From Aureobasidium sp. EXF-3400 (Eukaryota > Ascomycota > Dothideomycetes > Dothideales > Saccotheciaceae), in NCBI GenBank assembly GCA_024195585.1, contig SWBL01000146.1, forward strand, positions 52,632 to 116,631: a DNA stretch of 64,000 bases, given 5' to 3'. The notes beneath the pieces are model-generated. The model saw only the letters and a list, made by a program, of their open reading frames with translations. It was not told the DNA's origin and searched no databases. Positions 22,397-32,035 of the stretch are shown piece by piece. Within the stretch, counting starts at the first letter, position 1; every line of letters starts with the position of its first letter. The position numbers and the translations under genes are program-made.

Positions 22397-23726
22397 TCAG
22401 TCATCGAAGTCCATGCCCATAAGGTGACTACAAATGGAGTCAGTAACAGCGATTTTGGTTTGATAGCAGGTCTGTCATGATCGCGTACCTTTCAACGATG
22501 CGCATGACCTTGGCAACAAAGGCTTCCAGGTGGAAGATGTATTTCTTTTTTCGCGTCAGTACCGAGGATGGACGTCCGAGGTAGCAATGTTACTTACTGT
22601 GCCCATCTGGATACGGTGCTCGTAGAAGGCCGACCATTTGACGATTTCGGTCTTGAGGGCGTCGTCAATCTTCGGTATCAATTTGAAGGTCAGGGTCTGT
22701 CAAGATCAGCATGTGCACGTGCGGAAACGGTGGTCAAAAAGCTACCTTCAGAATGGTACTAGCTGGAATGCAATGAGTAAGAAGATCATAGAGCTTAGCT
22801 CTGACCTGTAGGATGCGGGCAGGGCTGCGCTCGGCAAGAATTTCGTCGGCAACTTGAGCGATCAGGGCTTCCCAATCAGGAGGTGGGATCAGCGTCTTCT
22901 CGGTGACTTGGTCGCTATGGAGAGTCAGCATGGAGCATGGTGGCATGTTCAGTGGGCTTGGTACTTTTGAGCGTGAACAGCTTCAAACATGAGCAGAGCA
23001 CGACGCAGGTTGCGATAGCTCTCCTTGGCAATTCTCTTTTCGAGACCCTCGCAACGTGTATAACCCTCCTTCTTTCCGACCTGGGCCAGGACTGTGCAGA
23101 TCTCGTCTTCGGTTGGTGCAGCAACTCTAACAAGCAAGGTACGACTTCGAATAGGAGCAATGATATTGCTCGTACTGTTGGCCAGAAGGATCAAGCGCAA
23201 GTTGGGACTGTATTTCTCCATTGTTCTTCTCAGAGCAGCTTGAGCGTCTCTTGTGAGATGATCGGCCTCGTTGATGACGACAACCTTGAAGCGTTGCTTG
23301 GCTGCCACGTCGACTTGCTGCGTCTGAGCAACCTCCTTGAGAAGGTCTTGCACGACAACACGGTCATAGTTGCCTACATCGCTAGGGGTTATCTCGAGAT
23401 GGTAGTTGGACGACACGATGTTGAACTCGAGCTTGCGGTTGCTCGTTGTCTGGAAGACTCGACTGTCGATCTTTATCTTTTCCACACCAGGGCCGTAGAG
23501 TGCGCGCAGTGTAGCTGTGATTCTTGTCTTTTTGCCCGCGCCGGAAGGTCCGTAGATCAGAAGATGCGGGAAGTCTCCGCTTTGCGCCTGTGAAGACGTC
23601 AGTTCTACCTGGCCAGCACTGTGGAAGGAGGCTAATTACCAGTGATCGTAGACGTTCAGACAGATCATGGTGATACGTCAGTGTCTCCAGAGAGCGCGGG
23701 CGATGCTTGTCCACGAGAAGAGCCAT
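22397..23726 (-). CDS. RFC5: Replication factor C small subunit (yeast Rfc5 / human RFC3 type)
   Basis: Six exons: 23726-23640, 23587-22965, 22914-22746, 22696-22598, 22544-22489 and 22427-22397, giving 354 residues. The clamp loader RFC opens and loads PCNA in the nucleus during replication and repair. The protein starts MALLVDKHRPRSLETLTYH and has a P-loop GPSGAGKKT (residues 42-50); the doubled Lys is typical of this subunit. The Walker B region reads NEADHLTRDAQAALRRTMEKY, and IRSRTLLVRV carries the subunit's SR-type motif. The C-terminal collar domain is split by five small introns (49-61 nt), and the last exon codes for only HLMGMDFDD plus a completed Ser codon. Confidence 0.93.
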
Positions 23727-24219
23727 GGTGGATGTGGTTGATGCAGTCTGTGTCTGGTGTGGATGGCTGCGAGATGTCGGATTCAAGAGGACGCGACTTC
23801 CCGCGAAGTCGCGTAAAGTGCTGATCTTGACAGGGTCACTCTCGACAACACTAGCCCACGAAGATTTGACCAAGGCAACAACTACACCCACGACAAGCAG
23901 ATTGGAACTGGCAGACATATCTCATTCTAGTACACTGAATGCCCACTGATAGTATCAGCATCAGCTTTGAAACTCATTCGCCGCTTAGCATAGGTCATTC
24001 TCCCATCTTACGCAGCTTGATCTGATTTGGACAAGGACGCCTCACATCTGGAACCAAACCATTTGTGAGATCAGTCTGAGCTTTCTCCATGCCGCGCTTC
24101 ATTTAAACATGATCTATACGATGCTGGGGCTCTACGAAGAGCCTGGTGTAACATTGGATCTTCTGAGGGTCAAGATTGCAACAATATATTTTTTTTTGAA
24201 TCATCACTTTCATATAATC
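23727..24219. other. Intergenic between RFC5 and tRNA-Arg
   Basis: Holds the RFC5 promoter and the 5' flank of the tRNA gene. A T-run lies at about 24189-24197. No coding exon seen. Confidence 0.5.
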
Positions 24220-24291
24220 GGTTGCGTGGCCCAATGGCAAGGCGCTTGACTACGAATCAAGAGATTCCAGGTTCGACCCCTGGCGTGATCA
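24220..24291 (+). tRNA. tRNA-Arg (anticodon ACG)
   Basis: A full cloverleaf can be drawn by hand: D arm GCC/GGC, anticodon stem CTTGA/TCAAG with loop CTACGAA (anticodon ACG), variable AGATT, T stem CCAGG/CCTGG with loop TTCGACC. Box A is TGGCCCAATGG and box B GGTTCGACC. There is no intron. A TTTT run three bases downstream fits Pol III termination. The acceptor stem GGTTGCG/CGTGATC pairs only with three G-U wobbles, which is unusual. Confidence 0.88.
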
Positions 24292-24503
24292 TTTTGCTCC
24301 TCAGTGTGATGTACATCGGTCAAATTTTTTTGAGGCACAAAGGAAGGAAATGGTCCGATATGCTTGTGCACCGACTTGGCCCTGACTTTATGCCAGCATA
24401 AATCCACGTCTGGGCACAGATGCCGCATACATATTTCATCAGCTGTTACCAAGCTTCACACGATGCGACCTCTTGCAACCAACAATTAGAAGTTCTGAAC
24501 ACA

Positions 24504-25028
24504 ATGATCGTAGGCGGCATTGACATCGTCAGTCGCCAAATCGTACGAAATCTCCTCAATGCTTCCCATCAACAACAACCTTGTGGAGTAGATCTCACTC
24601 TTCGCTGTATATCCAAATGGACCACTCCAGCCACAATCGACTTTGACAACACGCACCGTCACGCTGCCAGAACATCCGTCATTCCCTTTTGCTCCAGAAC
24701 AAATACTGTCACCCTACAACCTGGCGCATATCTGGTGGATTTTAACGAGACTGTCAAGATACCGACAAATTGCATGGGTAGTGTGTTCCCTCGATCGAGC
24801 CTTTGGAGAAGTGGTGTGGGTGTACAGGCTGGAGTCGTGGACGCTGGCTATGAAGGTGCGATGGGTGCGCTATTAGAGGTCAAGAACCCTTGTGGTGTCA
24901 TTCTGTACAGGGACGCGAAATTGGCACAACTTGTTTTGGAGCAGATGGAGCGAGAGGTGGAGGGTTATAACGGGGTCTATCAATCATCAACTACTAGTGT
25001 TGGAGTTGACGGTGCGAAGCAGATCTGA
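24504..25028 (+). CDS. dUTPase/dCTP-deaminase-fold enzyme
   Basis: Single exon, 174 residues from the ATG at 24504. The conserved trimer-forming fold is shown by QPCGVDLTL, the GAYLVDFNETVKIP block, SVFPRSSLWRSGVGVQAGVVDAGYEG and the C-terminal EGYNGVYQ. GVVDAGYEG is the nucleotide-binding and catalytic-Asp region of the dUTPase superfamily. The pattern is closer to archaeal/bacterial dUTPase-DCD proteins than to the canonical eukaryotic Dut1. It probably hydrolyses or deaminates deoxypyrimidine triphosphates. The frame opens at 24420, but the 28 extra residues lack similarity to the family start MIVGGIDIVSRQ. It sits just after the tRNA on the same strand. Confidence 0.85.
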   Translation: MIVGGIDIVSRQIVRNLLNASHQQQPCGVDLTLRCISKWTTPATIDFDNTHRHAARTSVIPFCSRTNTVTLQPGAYLVDFNETVKIPTNCMGSVFPRSSLWRSGVGVQAGVVDAGYEGAMGALLEVKNPCGVILYRDAKLAQLVLEQMEREVEGYNGVYQSSTTSVGVDGAKQI

Positions 25029-25181
25029 CTTCTGAATCTCGGAAGGTCTTGTGCCACCATGAAGAGTAGCAAATTGATGCGACCCTTTTAATAAATATAT
25101 ATATATCTTCCACCACCTGATAGATTGGGTTCCCAGCGGTCGAGTTGTATCACCAGAATGATTCCGCCAGGATTCATGATT

Positions 25182-27091
25182 TCAAGTAGTGTCAGGAGTG
25201 TTGCCACCATTCAGACCATGTTCTTGTCGGAAAATCTCCATCCATTGCGTGTCGTCAGCAAATGTCTGATTCCAAGGATCGTCACTATCAAACCACAACC
25301 GGCGAGATTCCTGCTGAAACATTTCATCTGTAGGTACAACGCCAGCCTTCATTTTCTCCTGAGCGAACCGACCAAGATGAAAGGTCAGGATCTCCCATGC
25401 TGTCTTGAACTGCTGACTGTTTTCAGCTGGTCGATTGTCAGGTGAAGGCGATGGGTCTGCCAAAATGCTGTTGCCATTGTTTGCTGCATCGTTCAGTGCA
25501 GCTCTTGAAGAAATTTGCGCTAGAAGCTCCGAATGTCCAGGTTTAGTTGCAGAGAATGGAACCGGCGTCTTTGACTCGGAACCAATCAGGAATGGAGGCA
25601 TCGAGTTTGTAACTTGTTGAGCGACGTGTGGCTCGAAACCATGGGTCCCTCTCCAATCCACCATCTTCTTCCCTTCTCTAAAATGCTTGCTCAAGTGGTC
25701 AGCTCGGGATTTCCACTCGTTCAATTCAGTGCTGCAGAATCCGCAACGTGATTTGATGGGAAGCTCCGGGGGCTTCCACTCTCCGATTGTAGGAATGGTA
25801 TCAATTTTGTGAACCAGCCTGAGATGTTGTATGAGATGGTCCTTTCGTTTGAAGCTTCTAGACTCTATACTCTTGTATGCACAAGCACTAGAGTTATGGC
25901 TTTCTAAGTGTTCTTTGCTCGGTTGAGGGATCAAGCAGTAAGCGCAAAGAAGATCGCCGGTTGATGGGCAAGTGACCATCTCACCATCAGGGGTGCAAAC
26001 CCATTGTTCAGGGTTCAGATGTAACGATTTCTCATGACGACACCAGTCAAACTTGTTCTTGAATGTGTCACAGCAAAATGTGCATTGGAAAGGTCGGTCG
26101 TCGTTACCAGTTCCCGGTCGTGCTCGAGATTTGGTGACTTTGCCACGGGCATTGTTACGATGATTTGAGCTCGCAGACATACGAGAATTACCCGATCGAC
26201 CTGATAATATCGAGTCCATCGAGCCATTTGAGGTGCCACTCTCGAGACTGCTTATCGAAGCAGGCCTTGATGTTCTACGGGCGGCATAGCCAAAGCCTTG
26301 AGCTTCAACTCCTGGTGTACTGACTCTACTACTGTTTGCAGAGCTCACAGTGAGATGCCGATCGAGATCGGTCGAAGCTACTGCGTGGTTGATGGCGAAT
26401 AGCGATGCTGGTTCGTTCTCAGGCGGACTATTTTGCCAGCGTTGTAATGGGTCCAAGGCTGACCAATCGGTGTTTTGCTGTTTCGGGATCGAAATCGGTA
26501 CGCCCGAGTTTCTTGAGTACAGTGATCTCCGGCGTGGAAATCCCTTCTTAGACCTGCTGTCACGTCTTGCGGATTGTGCGAACCAATTCTGCATCTCTTG
26601 ACTATTTGCAGTCATTGCAGCGTTCGCTGATTGGGTTTGATAGGGAGATACTGGTCCTGTGGACGATGACTGCTCGTAAGCGATCCCGGGGGTCATTACA
26701 GGCGAGTTCATGTACGACCCTTGGTGGTCTTGTATGGCTGATGAATGGAAGGCTGACATGTCCATGGCATTAGGGAAGTGAGGACCAGATGTAGCTTCCA
26801 CGGAATTGTTCCACAGTCCCACGCCAGTCAAAGGCTCGCTGAGCGGTGCGAAATTTTCGGACATCCATGGATAATTTGTTCCATATTGGGGTGCCACTTG
26901 TGGGGGATTTGACTCGTTGTATAGATTTGGCTGATTCTCGAGTTCTTCTGATGGCAGTCCCGGATGACTGGTTGTTCGCACCATCAGTGCAAATTCTCTC
27001 GTAACAGGAAGAGAAAGACTAACTGATTCGCCGAATTGACCGGATGCTGGTCTGGTCGTCGCATAGCTGACTCGAAGTCAAAGTAATCCAT
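25182..27091 (-). CDS. C2H2 zinc-finger transcription factor
   Basis: Two exons are proposed, 27091-27024 and 26967-25182 (617 residues). The 56-nt intron has a GTTAGT donor and an ACTGAT branch and joins MDYFDFES...SANH to HPGLPSEELEN. Without it the start would be 26984 (600 residues). One clear C2H2 finger, FQCTFCCDTFKNKFDWCRHEKSLH, lies about residues 313-340, followed by Cys/His-rich, less regular finger-like segments (CAYCLIPQ, KSRCGFCSTELNEW..HLSKH). The N-terminal half is Ser/Asn/Gln-rich. The layout matches a fungal C2H2 regulator family whose targets are not known. Confidence 0.87.
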
Positions 27092-28401
27092 GATCGGTTA
27101 TACACGGTCTATGTAGTCGCAGCAGTCACGATATGAAGGACAAGAGAATAGTATGCATGAAGAACGTGTTCTAGCTGCCGATTGGTGCGGCCGTCCTTTG
27201 TGGAAGCCAAGGATGGACGTCGTCGAGCTTCAGAGTTTGCCGCAAACCGTGCGCTCTCGCACCTCACGCGCCCGCACCGGATCTGTCCCGACGCCGACCT
27301 CAGCTCCATCCTCGCCGAGAGCGATTGCTTCAATCTTCTCCTTCGCCGAATCGCTGGGGGCATTCGACAGACTCGTTTTTGCATCACAATTGTTTTGCCT
27401 ACAACTCAATTGAGTTGTTCGATCGATCGACGCGGCATGTTGCTATGGACCCCTTGTCGCAATGTCCCCTCCCCTTTGCCAGGCTTGCATCCTTCGCGAA
27501 GACCGTGCACATAGGGGAGAGAACCGCTGCTGCTCTCCAAATTTTCAACACGCGACTGACAGTTGGGCATAGCATACCAATTGGCTCACTGTAATTAGAC
27601 TATCAAGACGTTGCTTTAACAAAGTCATGTTAATTCGGATCCTGCCTATACTCTAATCTCAACCATGTCGTAGTGATGGAGTGTGTTTTGATTTCGCCTC
27701 CCGCGAGTTTCCCCATAACACACAACGGCTTCCCCAAGGACTTGCAACAGCTGTTACCGGTCCTTCATTCAATATAGCAAGAGTTGGTCGTAGGCAGTCT
27801 GGACATGTGAATGATCTACTTGGCGATGATTGATCTGCGGCACGTGAGGAACTGGATTGCTTCTTTCTTCCTTTGCATGCTATCTCCACCATCTTCGATG
27901 CGCATGCATCCACACAGCGAACATGCATGATGGCAATTGGCCGTTCGAAACGTCTGCTGTCAAGCTTACCTGGTCGAGCCGCCCCCTTTAGCGGTCTCGT
28001 TGTCTGGCTACCAGCTTTTGCTATTTTGTGTAGCAAGTAATCTTATCGCCAACTCAACGACAACAGCTCTGACGCAAAATCATATCGCTAATCCATCTGT
28101 ACTGACCGTCATGCAGGAGGAGTCTCGCAATGGAGATTGAGATCCGCACGACAGGTGCAACGCTCTGAAGAGGCGAATTAACCAAACAACGAGTCAATGA
28201 CAGGCTTCGTCCTGAGAGAAAGGCATATATATACCATTCTCCATCTCTGCTTGTAGTCCCATCATCCAACAACAGCAACAGCTTCCTTCAGCAGCATCCT
28301 CCAGTCTTTGGCTTAGCCGTCCACTCTTTACAACGCTCTTTACTAATACCAACCCGACCACCAATCAACTAATTCACCACCACCAACACCAAAAAATCAA
28401 A
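27092..28401. promoter_or_regulatory. Divergent intergenic region
   Basis: 1.3 kb between the C2H2 gene and the GPI-protein gene, serving as promoter for both. Just before 28402 there is a C/A-rich pyrimidine-type leader (ACCACCAACACC), as in highly expressed fungal genes. The small frames are not convincing genes. Confidence 0.5.
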
Positions 28402-29764
28402 ATGCCTTCCTTCACTGCCATCTCCGCCGCCGCCATCCTGGCCTTCTCTGGCATGGCTTCTGCCATTCCCCAGTACAACTTCGCCAACGGCACTCATTCT
28501 GCCGGCCCTACTGGCTCTGGCCGTCCCACCTCCAGCTCCATGCGCCCCATGGGCACTGCTGGTGCAGGTGCAGCTTCTGGCTCCGTAAGTCAAGTCCTCA
28601 AAGTAGCGGATGCAAAAAAGCTGACCAAGAGGGACAGAACTCTACGGTCCCTGCTAGAGGAATCGACCCCAAGTTCTGCCCTGGACTCGATCTCGATCTC
28701 TACATCGACAACTCTGGCTTTACTTTCCAGATCCAGTGCGACACGAACCACTTCGGTGTCATTATTGACATCCAGGCCAACCTCACCAGACGTGCTGTTC
28801 CCTCCAGCCTTGACGACTGCATGAACCTTTGCGATGCCACCACTACTTGTGTCGGGTGAGTCGTTTTCCATCACATTTTGTGAAGAAACTCCACTAATCA
28901 AGACTCCAGTACCGCATTCGACACCAATGCTCGCACTTGCACTCTCTTCAGCGATGTCCAGGCCGCCTACACTCAGCAGGGCACCCAGTTCGCTCAGCGT
29001 GTCGCCAACGGAAGCGGCAATGGTGCTGGCAATGGCGCTGCTGGCAATGGCGCTGCTGGCAATGGCGCTGCTGGCAATGGTGAGGTTACCATCTCTGCTG
29101 GCGGTGTTGCTACCTCGACCATCTACTCCACCAACGTTGTCACCATCCACAGCTGTGCTCCTACTGTCACCAACTGCCCCCTCAAGAACGGCGCTGCTGC
29201 AACAATCACCCAGATCATCCCCGTCTCTTCGACTGAGTACATCTGCCCCACTGCCACCGTAAGTCGAATCCTCAGGATAGCGCATACACAAAAGCTAACC
29301 AATAAACCAAAAGGTCATCCCAGCTGCTCCTATCGCTTGCACTGACTGCCCTTACTCCGCCTCCACTGCCACTGTCTTCTCCGCTACTGGTGGATCCGTA
29401 ATCCCTGTGGCTACCACCGTTTACGCCTGCCCTGTAAGTCAAGCCATCAAGATATTGGATGCAAAAGCTAATCAATCCGAAGTCCGCCACTGGCACTGCA
29501 CTGACAACTACCATCTGCACCGCCTGCGCTAAGCCCACTGCCAACATGAACAACGGCAACGGCGCTTCCACTCAGACCGTCACTGTCTGCAACGGCCAGA
29601 ACTGCCCTGCCATGACCTCCGCCCCTGCATCCAGCAGCTCCATCATGGCCGTCTACACCCCTACCCAGAGCTCCCAGATGGCCGTCTTCACCGGCGCTGC
29701 CTCCAACGTCAAGGCTGCCGGTGCCCTGGCCGCTGTCTTCGGTGCTGCCGCTCTCGTCCTCTAA
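28402..29764 (+). CDS. GPI-anchored cell-surface protein with PAN/Apple-like domain
   Basis: Exons 28402-28584, 28638-28855, 28910-29258, 29314-29433 and 29483-29764 give 383 residues. Residues 1-21 are a signal peptide. Next comes a Gly/Ser/Thr linker, then a Cys-rich domain with [26 protein letters not shown] and CTLFSDV spacing like fungal PAN/Apple modules. After it lie Gly-Asn-Ala repeats, and then four TxxxCxxC-type Thr-rich segments. The end [18 protein letters not shown] is a GPI-attachment signal, so the protein is expected on the plasma membrane or wall. Introns 1, 3 and 4 are strikingly alike in sequence while intron 2 is not. The ATG follows a strong AAAATG context. Confidence 0.9.
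29016..29081 (+). repeat. 15-bp coding minisatellite (Gly-Asn-Gly-Ala-Ala)
   Basis: Three perfect tandem copies of GGCAATGGCGCTGCT lie at 29028-29042, 29043-29057 and 29058-29072, flanked by partial units (from 29016 and to 29081). The array is in frame inside exon 3 of the GPI-protein gene and codes for GNGAA units. Confidence 0.92.
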
Positions 29765-30721
29765 GCATTCTGCTTAGCAGTTTGACATCTCCCTTGTGAC
29801 AAGGCAAAAGAAAAACACAAACTTTTCGTATCTTTTTTCTTCTCTTATACATACATCTTTGGTGGTGTTGCTTAATTAGCCTTTTGGTTGGCATTCAAAT
29901 GGGTCTCTTTTAAAGGGTTGGTTTTGTTGTTTCTGGATGTTTTTACATGACTTTTCATATACTTATAAATGGATGCTGCTGTTCATTTCAATATTCTTTG
30001 CTTTCATCTGTGAATCTTCTTTCGCTCTCTGAGCTTCTTAATTTTTCAATTGAGCTCTGCGCATAACTGCTGAGTCTCCTCCCAATGCATGACAAAAGAT
30101 TCGTACAGGACAGTCATCACATGACGATAATCAGCGCGCTCGTATTCTCAGCTACGTGAGATCTATCCTGTGTGCTAAAGTATGTAAAGCATGTGCTGTA
30201 GAAATGCACAATAATACCAGGAAACAGGGTAGTGTCAATCGAGAAGCGACAACTTGACAACTCTTTGTGGACGCGCTTCTGCTTCCAAAAACAACTGTGC
30301 CTTTCTGCAGTATATACTTTGCTCTTTACCATGGTCGAGAATACGATACAAGCCACAGACCTTAGCACAGGGAGGATGAAGTATGATCCATTGCGGACTC
30401 CAAATAATGGTGTTTTATCTGCTGGTTTTGTCTTTCTACCTGCTGATCCTGATTGGCTTCAAGCAGATCGCCAATGGTCGTTACTTCAAAAGACTTTGTC
30501 CCCATCTAGCGCAAAGAAATCTCTCATTGCATGCAAAGCTGTGCTCGATCTTTCACTGTTTCATCCCCGAGAAACCAATATGCATAGAAACCCTTGAAGG
30601 GCTCGAAAAACCTCTGCCCTTTGTTCCGCCTGCTCCTTAACGCCCGCCAACCCGGTGAAATGTATCCCCGCTGGACTTTTGTGATGTTGCAAGAAAATTG
30701 TAAGATGGAAATCTTCGTATT
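29765..30721. other. Intergenic, convergent 3' ends
   Basis: Between the GPI-protein gene and RPB3. The left part is T-rich 3' UTR. Frames to 121 codons exist (30232-30597 plus) but show no family features. Confidence 0.5.
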
Positions 30722-31807
30722 CTACCAGCCATTCTGGCCATAAGGTGTTGCGCCATAAGGTGTGGTACCGCCGGGGACGGCATTTCCAGCACCACCCCCC
30801 CAAGCACTGGTATTGCCGCCGCCGAATCCACCTCCGTAGACTGAACCAGCACCGTAAGCAGTTGTGTTGTTGTATGCTGTAGCAGCACCAGTCATGTCCA
30901 TCATGTCCGGGCTCTGAGGCGGTTGGGCAAGATCTTGCTGGTGTGCTTGCTGAAGGTTGGGAGACAGCTCCTGGATGACGGTGGCGAGTTTTTGTTGGAG
31001 GACCTTGATGGCAGTATGGAAGACAGTGTCCGGAGGCATGACGCCAGTTCCCTCAATGTTGACGTAGAAGCGATCAGGCTCCTTGTCGTAGTCAAAGACA
31101 TCACCCTCCTGCGGCGGTTCCTCCCACTCGGCGTTCTTGCTTGGTGGCCACTCCTCCAGCTTGTCACTCTCATACCACAAGTCGGCATGGCGCAGGGCGT
31201 TGTGTGGATCGTACTCGAATGCGATGGCTGCTGTTGGCATCCACTTTGCGTGTTCTTTAGCAATTCCCTTCTTTGCGATACAGCGTAGCTTGAGTTCTTG
31301 GTTGCGGCGCAACTTGCAAATCAGAGGGCCGTTACCGTCGGGGTCCATGATGACGGGGGCGCCGCGCTGGGGACCGTCGGTGTCGACGTTGGGGCGGTAC
31401 TGGCTGAAAGATGCGTCGATGTAGAGGTCCTTGGCGAAGACCTTGACAGTTTCATCCGAGTTACGGTTGACAGCACTGAGGCGCAAGACGACAGCACAGT
31501 TTTCGCAGTACTGGTCGCAGTCGCAATCGCGTGTGTATAGGAGATCTTCGATGTTCTTGGCCGACAGCGGAATGAGACCCAAGCGATGGGCCAGGAACTC
31601 ATCGGCCAAGACAGACGTGTTTGATTCAACTTCGACAAGATCGATAGCGAGGGTAGGAACTTCGGCGTGCATAGTGCGACGAATGCTGTTGGCCAGCGAC
31701 AAGGTTGTGTTGCTCAGGACGAACTTGGTCGAGATGGGCGTAGTCTCGCTGATGTTGATGCGTGGACCCGAGTCATCGACATCCATTCCCCGGTAGTCGT
31801 AATCCAT
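30722..31807 (-). CDS. RPB3: RNA polymerase II subunit RPB3
   Basis: Single exon, 361 residues from MDYDYRGMDVDD. This subunit dimerises with RPB11 and nucleates assembly of Pol II in the nucleus. The alpha-like dimerisation motif is seen in SLANSIRRTMHAEVPTLAID. The zinc loop CDCDQYCENC (Cys 95, 97, 101, 104) matches the yeast CxCxxxCxxC spacing, and the C-terminal alpha motif ends TAIKVLQQKLATVIQEL. About 70 extra residues (291-361) form a Gly/Tyr/Thr/Ala-rich tail that yeast Rpb3 lacks. The frame is open upstream to 31990, but that part is unlike protein; the start fits the family. The AAA ATPase gene is divergent, 228 bp away. Confidence 0.95.
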   Translation of the reverse strand: MDYDYRGMDVDDSGPRINISETTPISTKFVLSNTTLSLANSIRRTMHAEVPTLAIDLVEVESNTSVLADEFLAHRLGLIPLSAKNIEDLLYTRDCDCDQYCENCAVVLRLSAVNRNSDETVKVFAKDLYIDASFSQYRPNVDTDGPQRGAPVIMDPDGNGPLICKLRRNQELKLRCIAKKGIAKEHAKWMPTAAIAFEYDPHNALRHADLWYESDKLEEWPPSKNAEWEEPPQEGDVFDYDKEPDRFYVNIEGTGVMPPDTVFHTAIKVLQQKLATVIQELSPNLQQAHQQDLAQPPQSPDMMDMTGAATAYNNTTAYGAGSVYGGGFGGGNTSAWGGGAGNAVPGGTTPYGATPYGQNGW

Positions 31808-32035
31808 GTTGAAGCCGGCGATCGAGCCCAGAGAGTGTCGGAGAGGATGGTGGCGGCAGTGATGGAGTGTTGTATAGCTAGTAGAATGGCTGGATTGAAT
31901 GCGCGCGTGCAAGGGCGTGTTTGGCCAAGCAGCAAACACTTTGCGGAGCGTCAGCCAAGAGGGCGCGGCGCATTCACATGTTTCAAGCATTCACTCGCCT
32001 TCTTCTCTAGATTCTCACTTTCTTATCGACTAATT
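31808..32035. promoter_or_regulatory. Divergent promoter, RPB3 / AAA ATPase
   Basis: 228 bp between two divergent start codons. A shared promoter is inferred; no TATA box is obvious. Confidence 0.5.

Noticed and set aside
28590..29291. 233-codon open frame antisense to the GPI-protein gene
   Set aside because: It arises from the repetitive, codon-biased sense exons and crosses their introns.
31667..32035. 123-codon ATG-led upstream extension of the AAA ATPase frame
   Set aside because: It is antisense to the RPB3 coding start and has no protein-like content. The mitochondrial-type presequence starts at the ATG at 32036.
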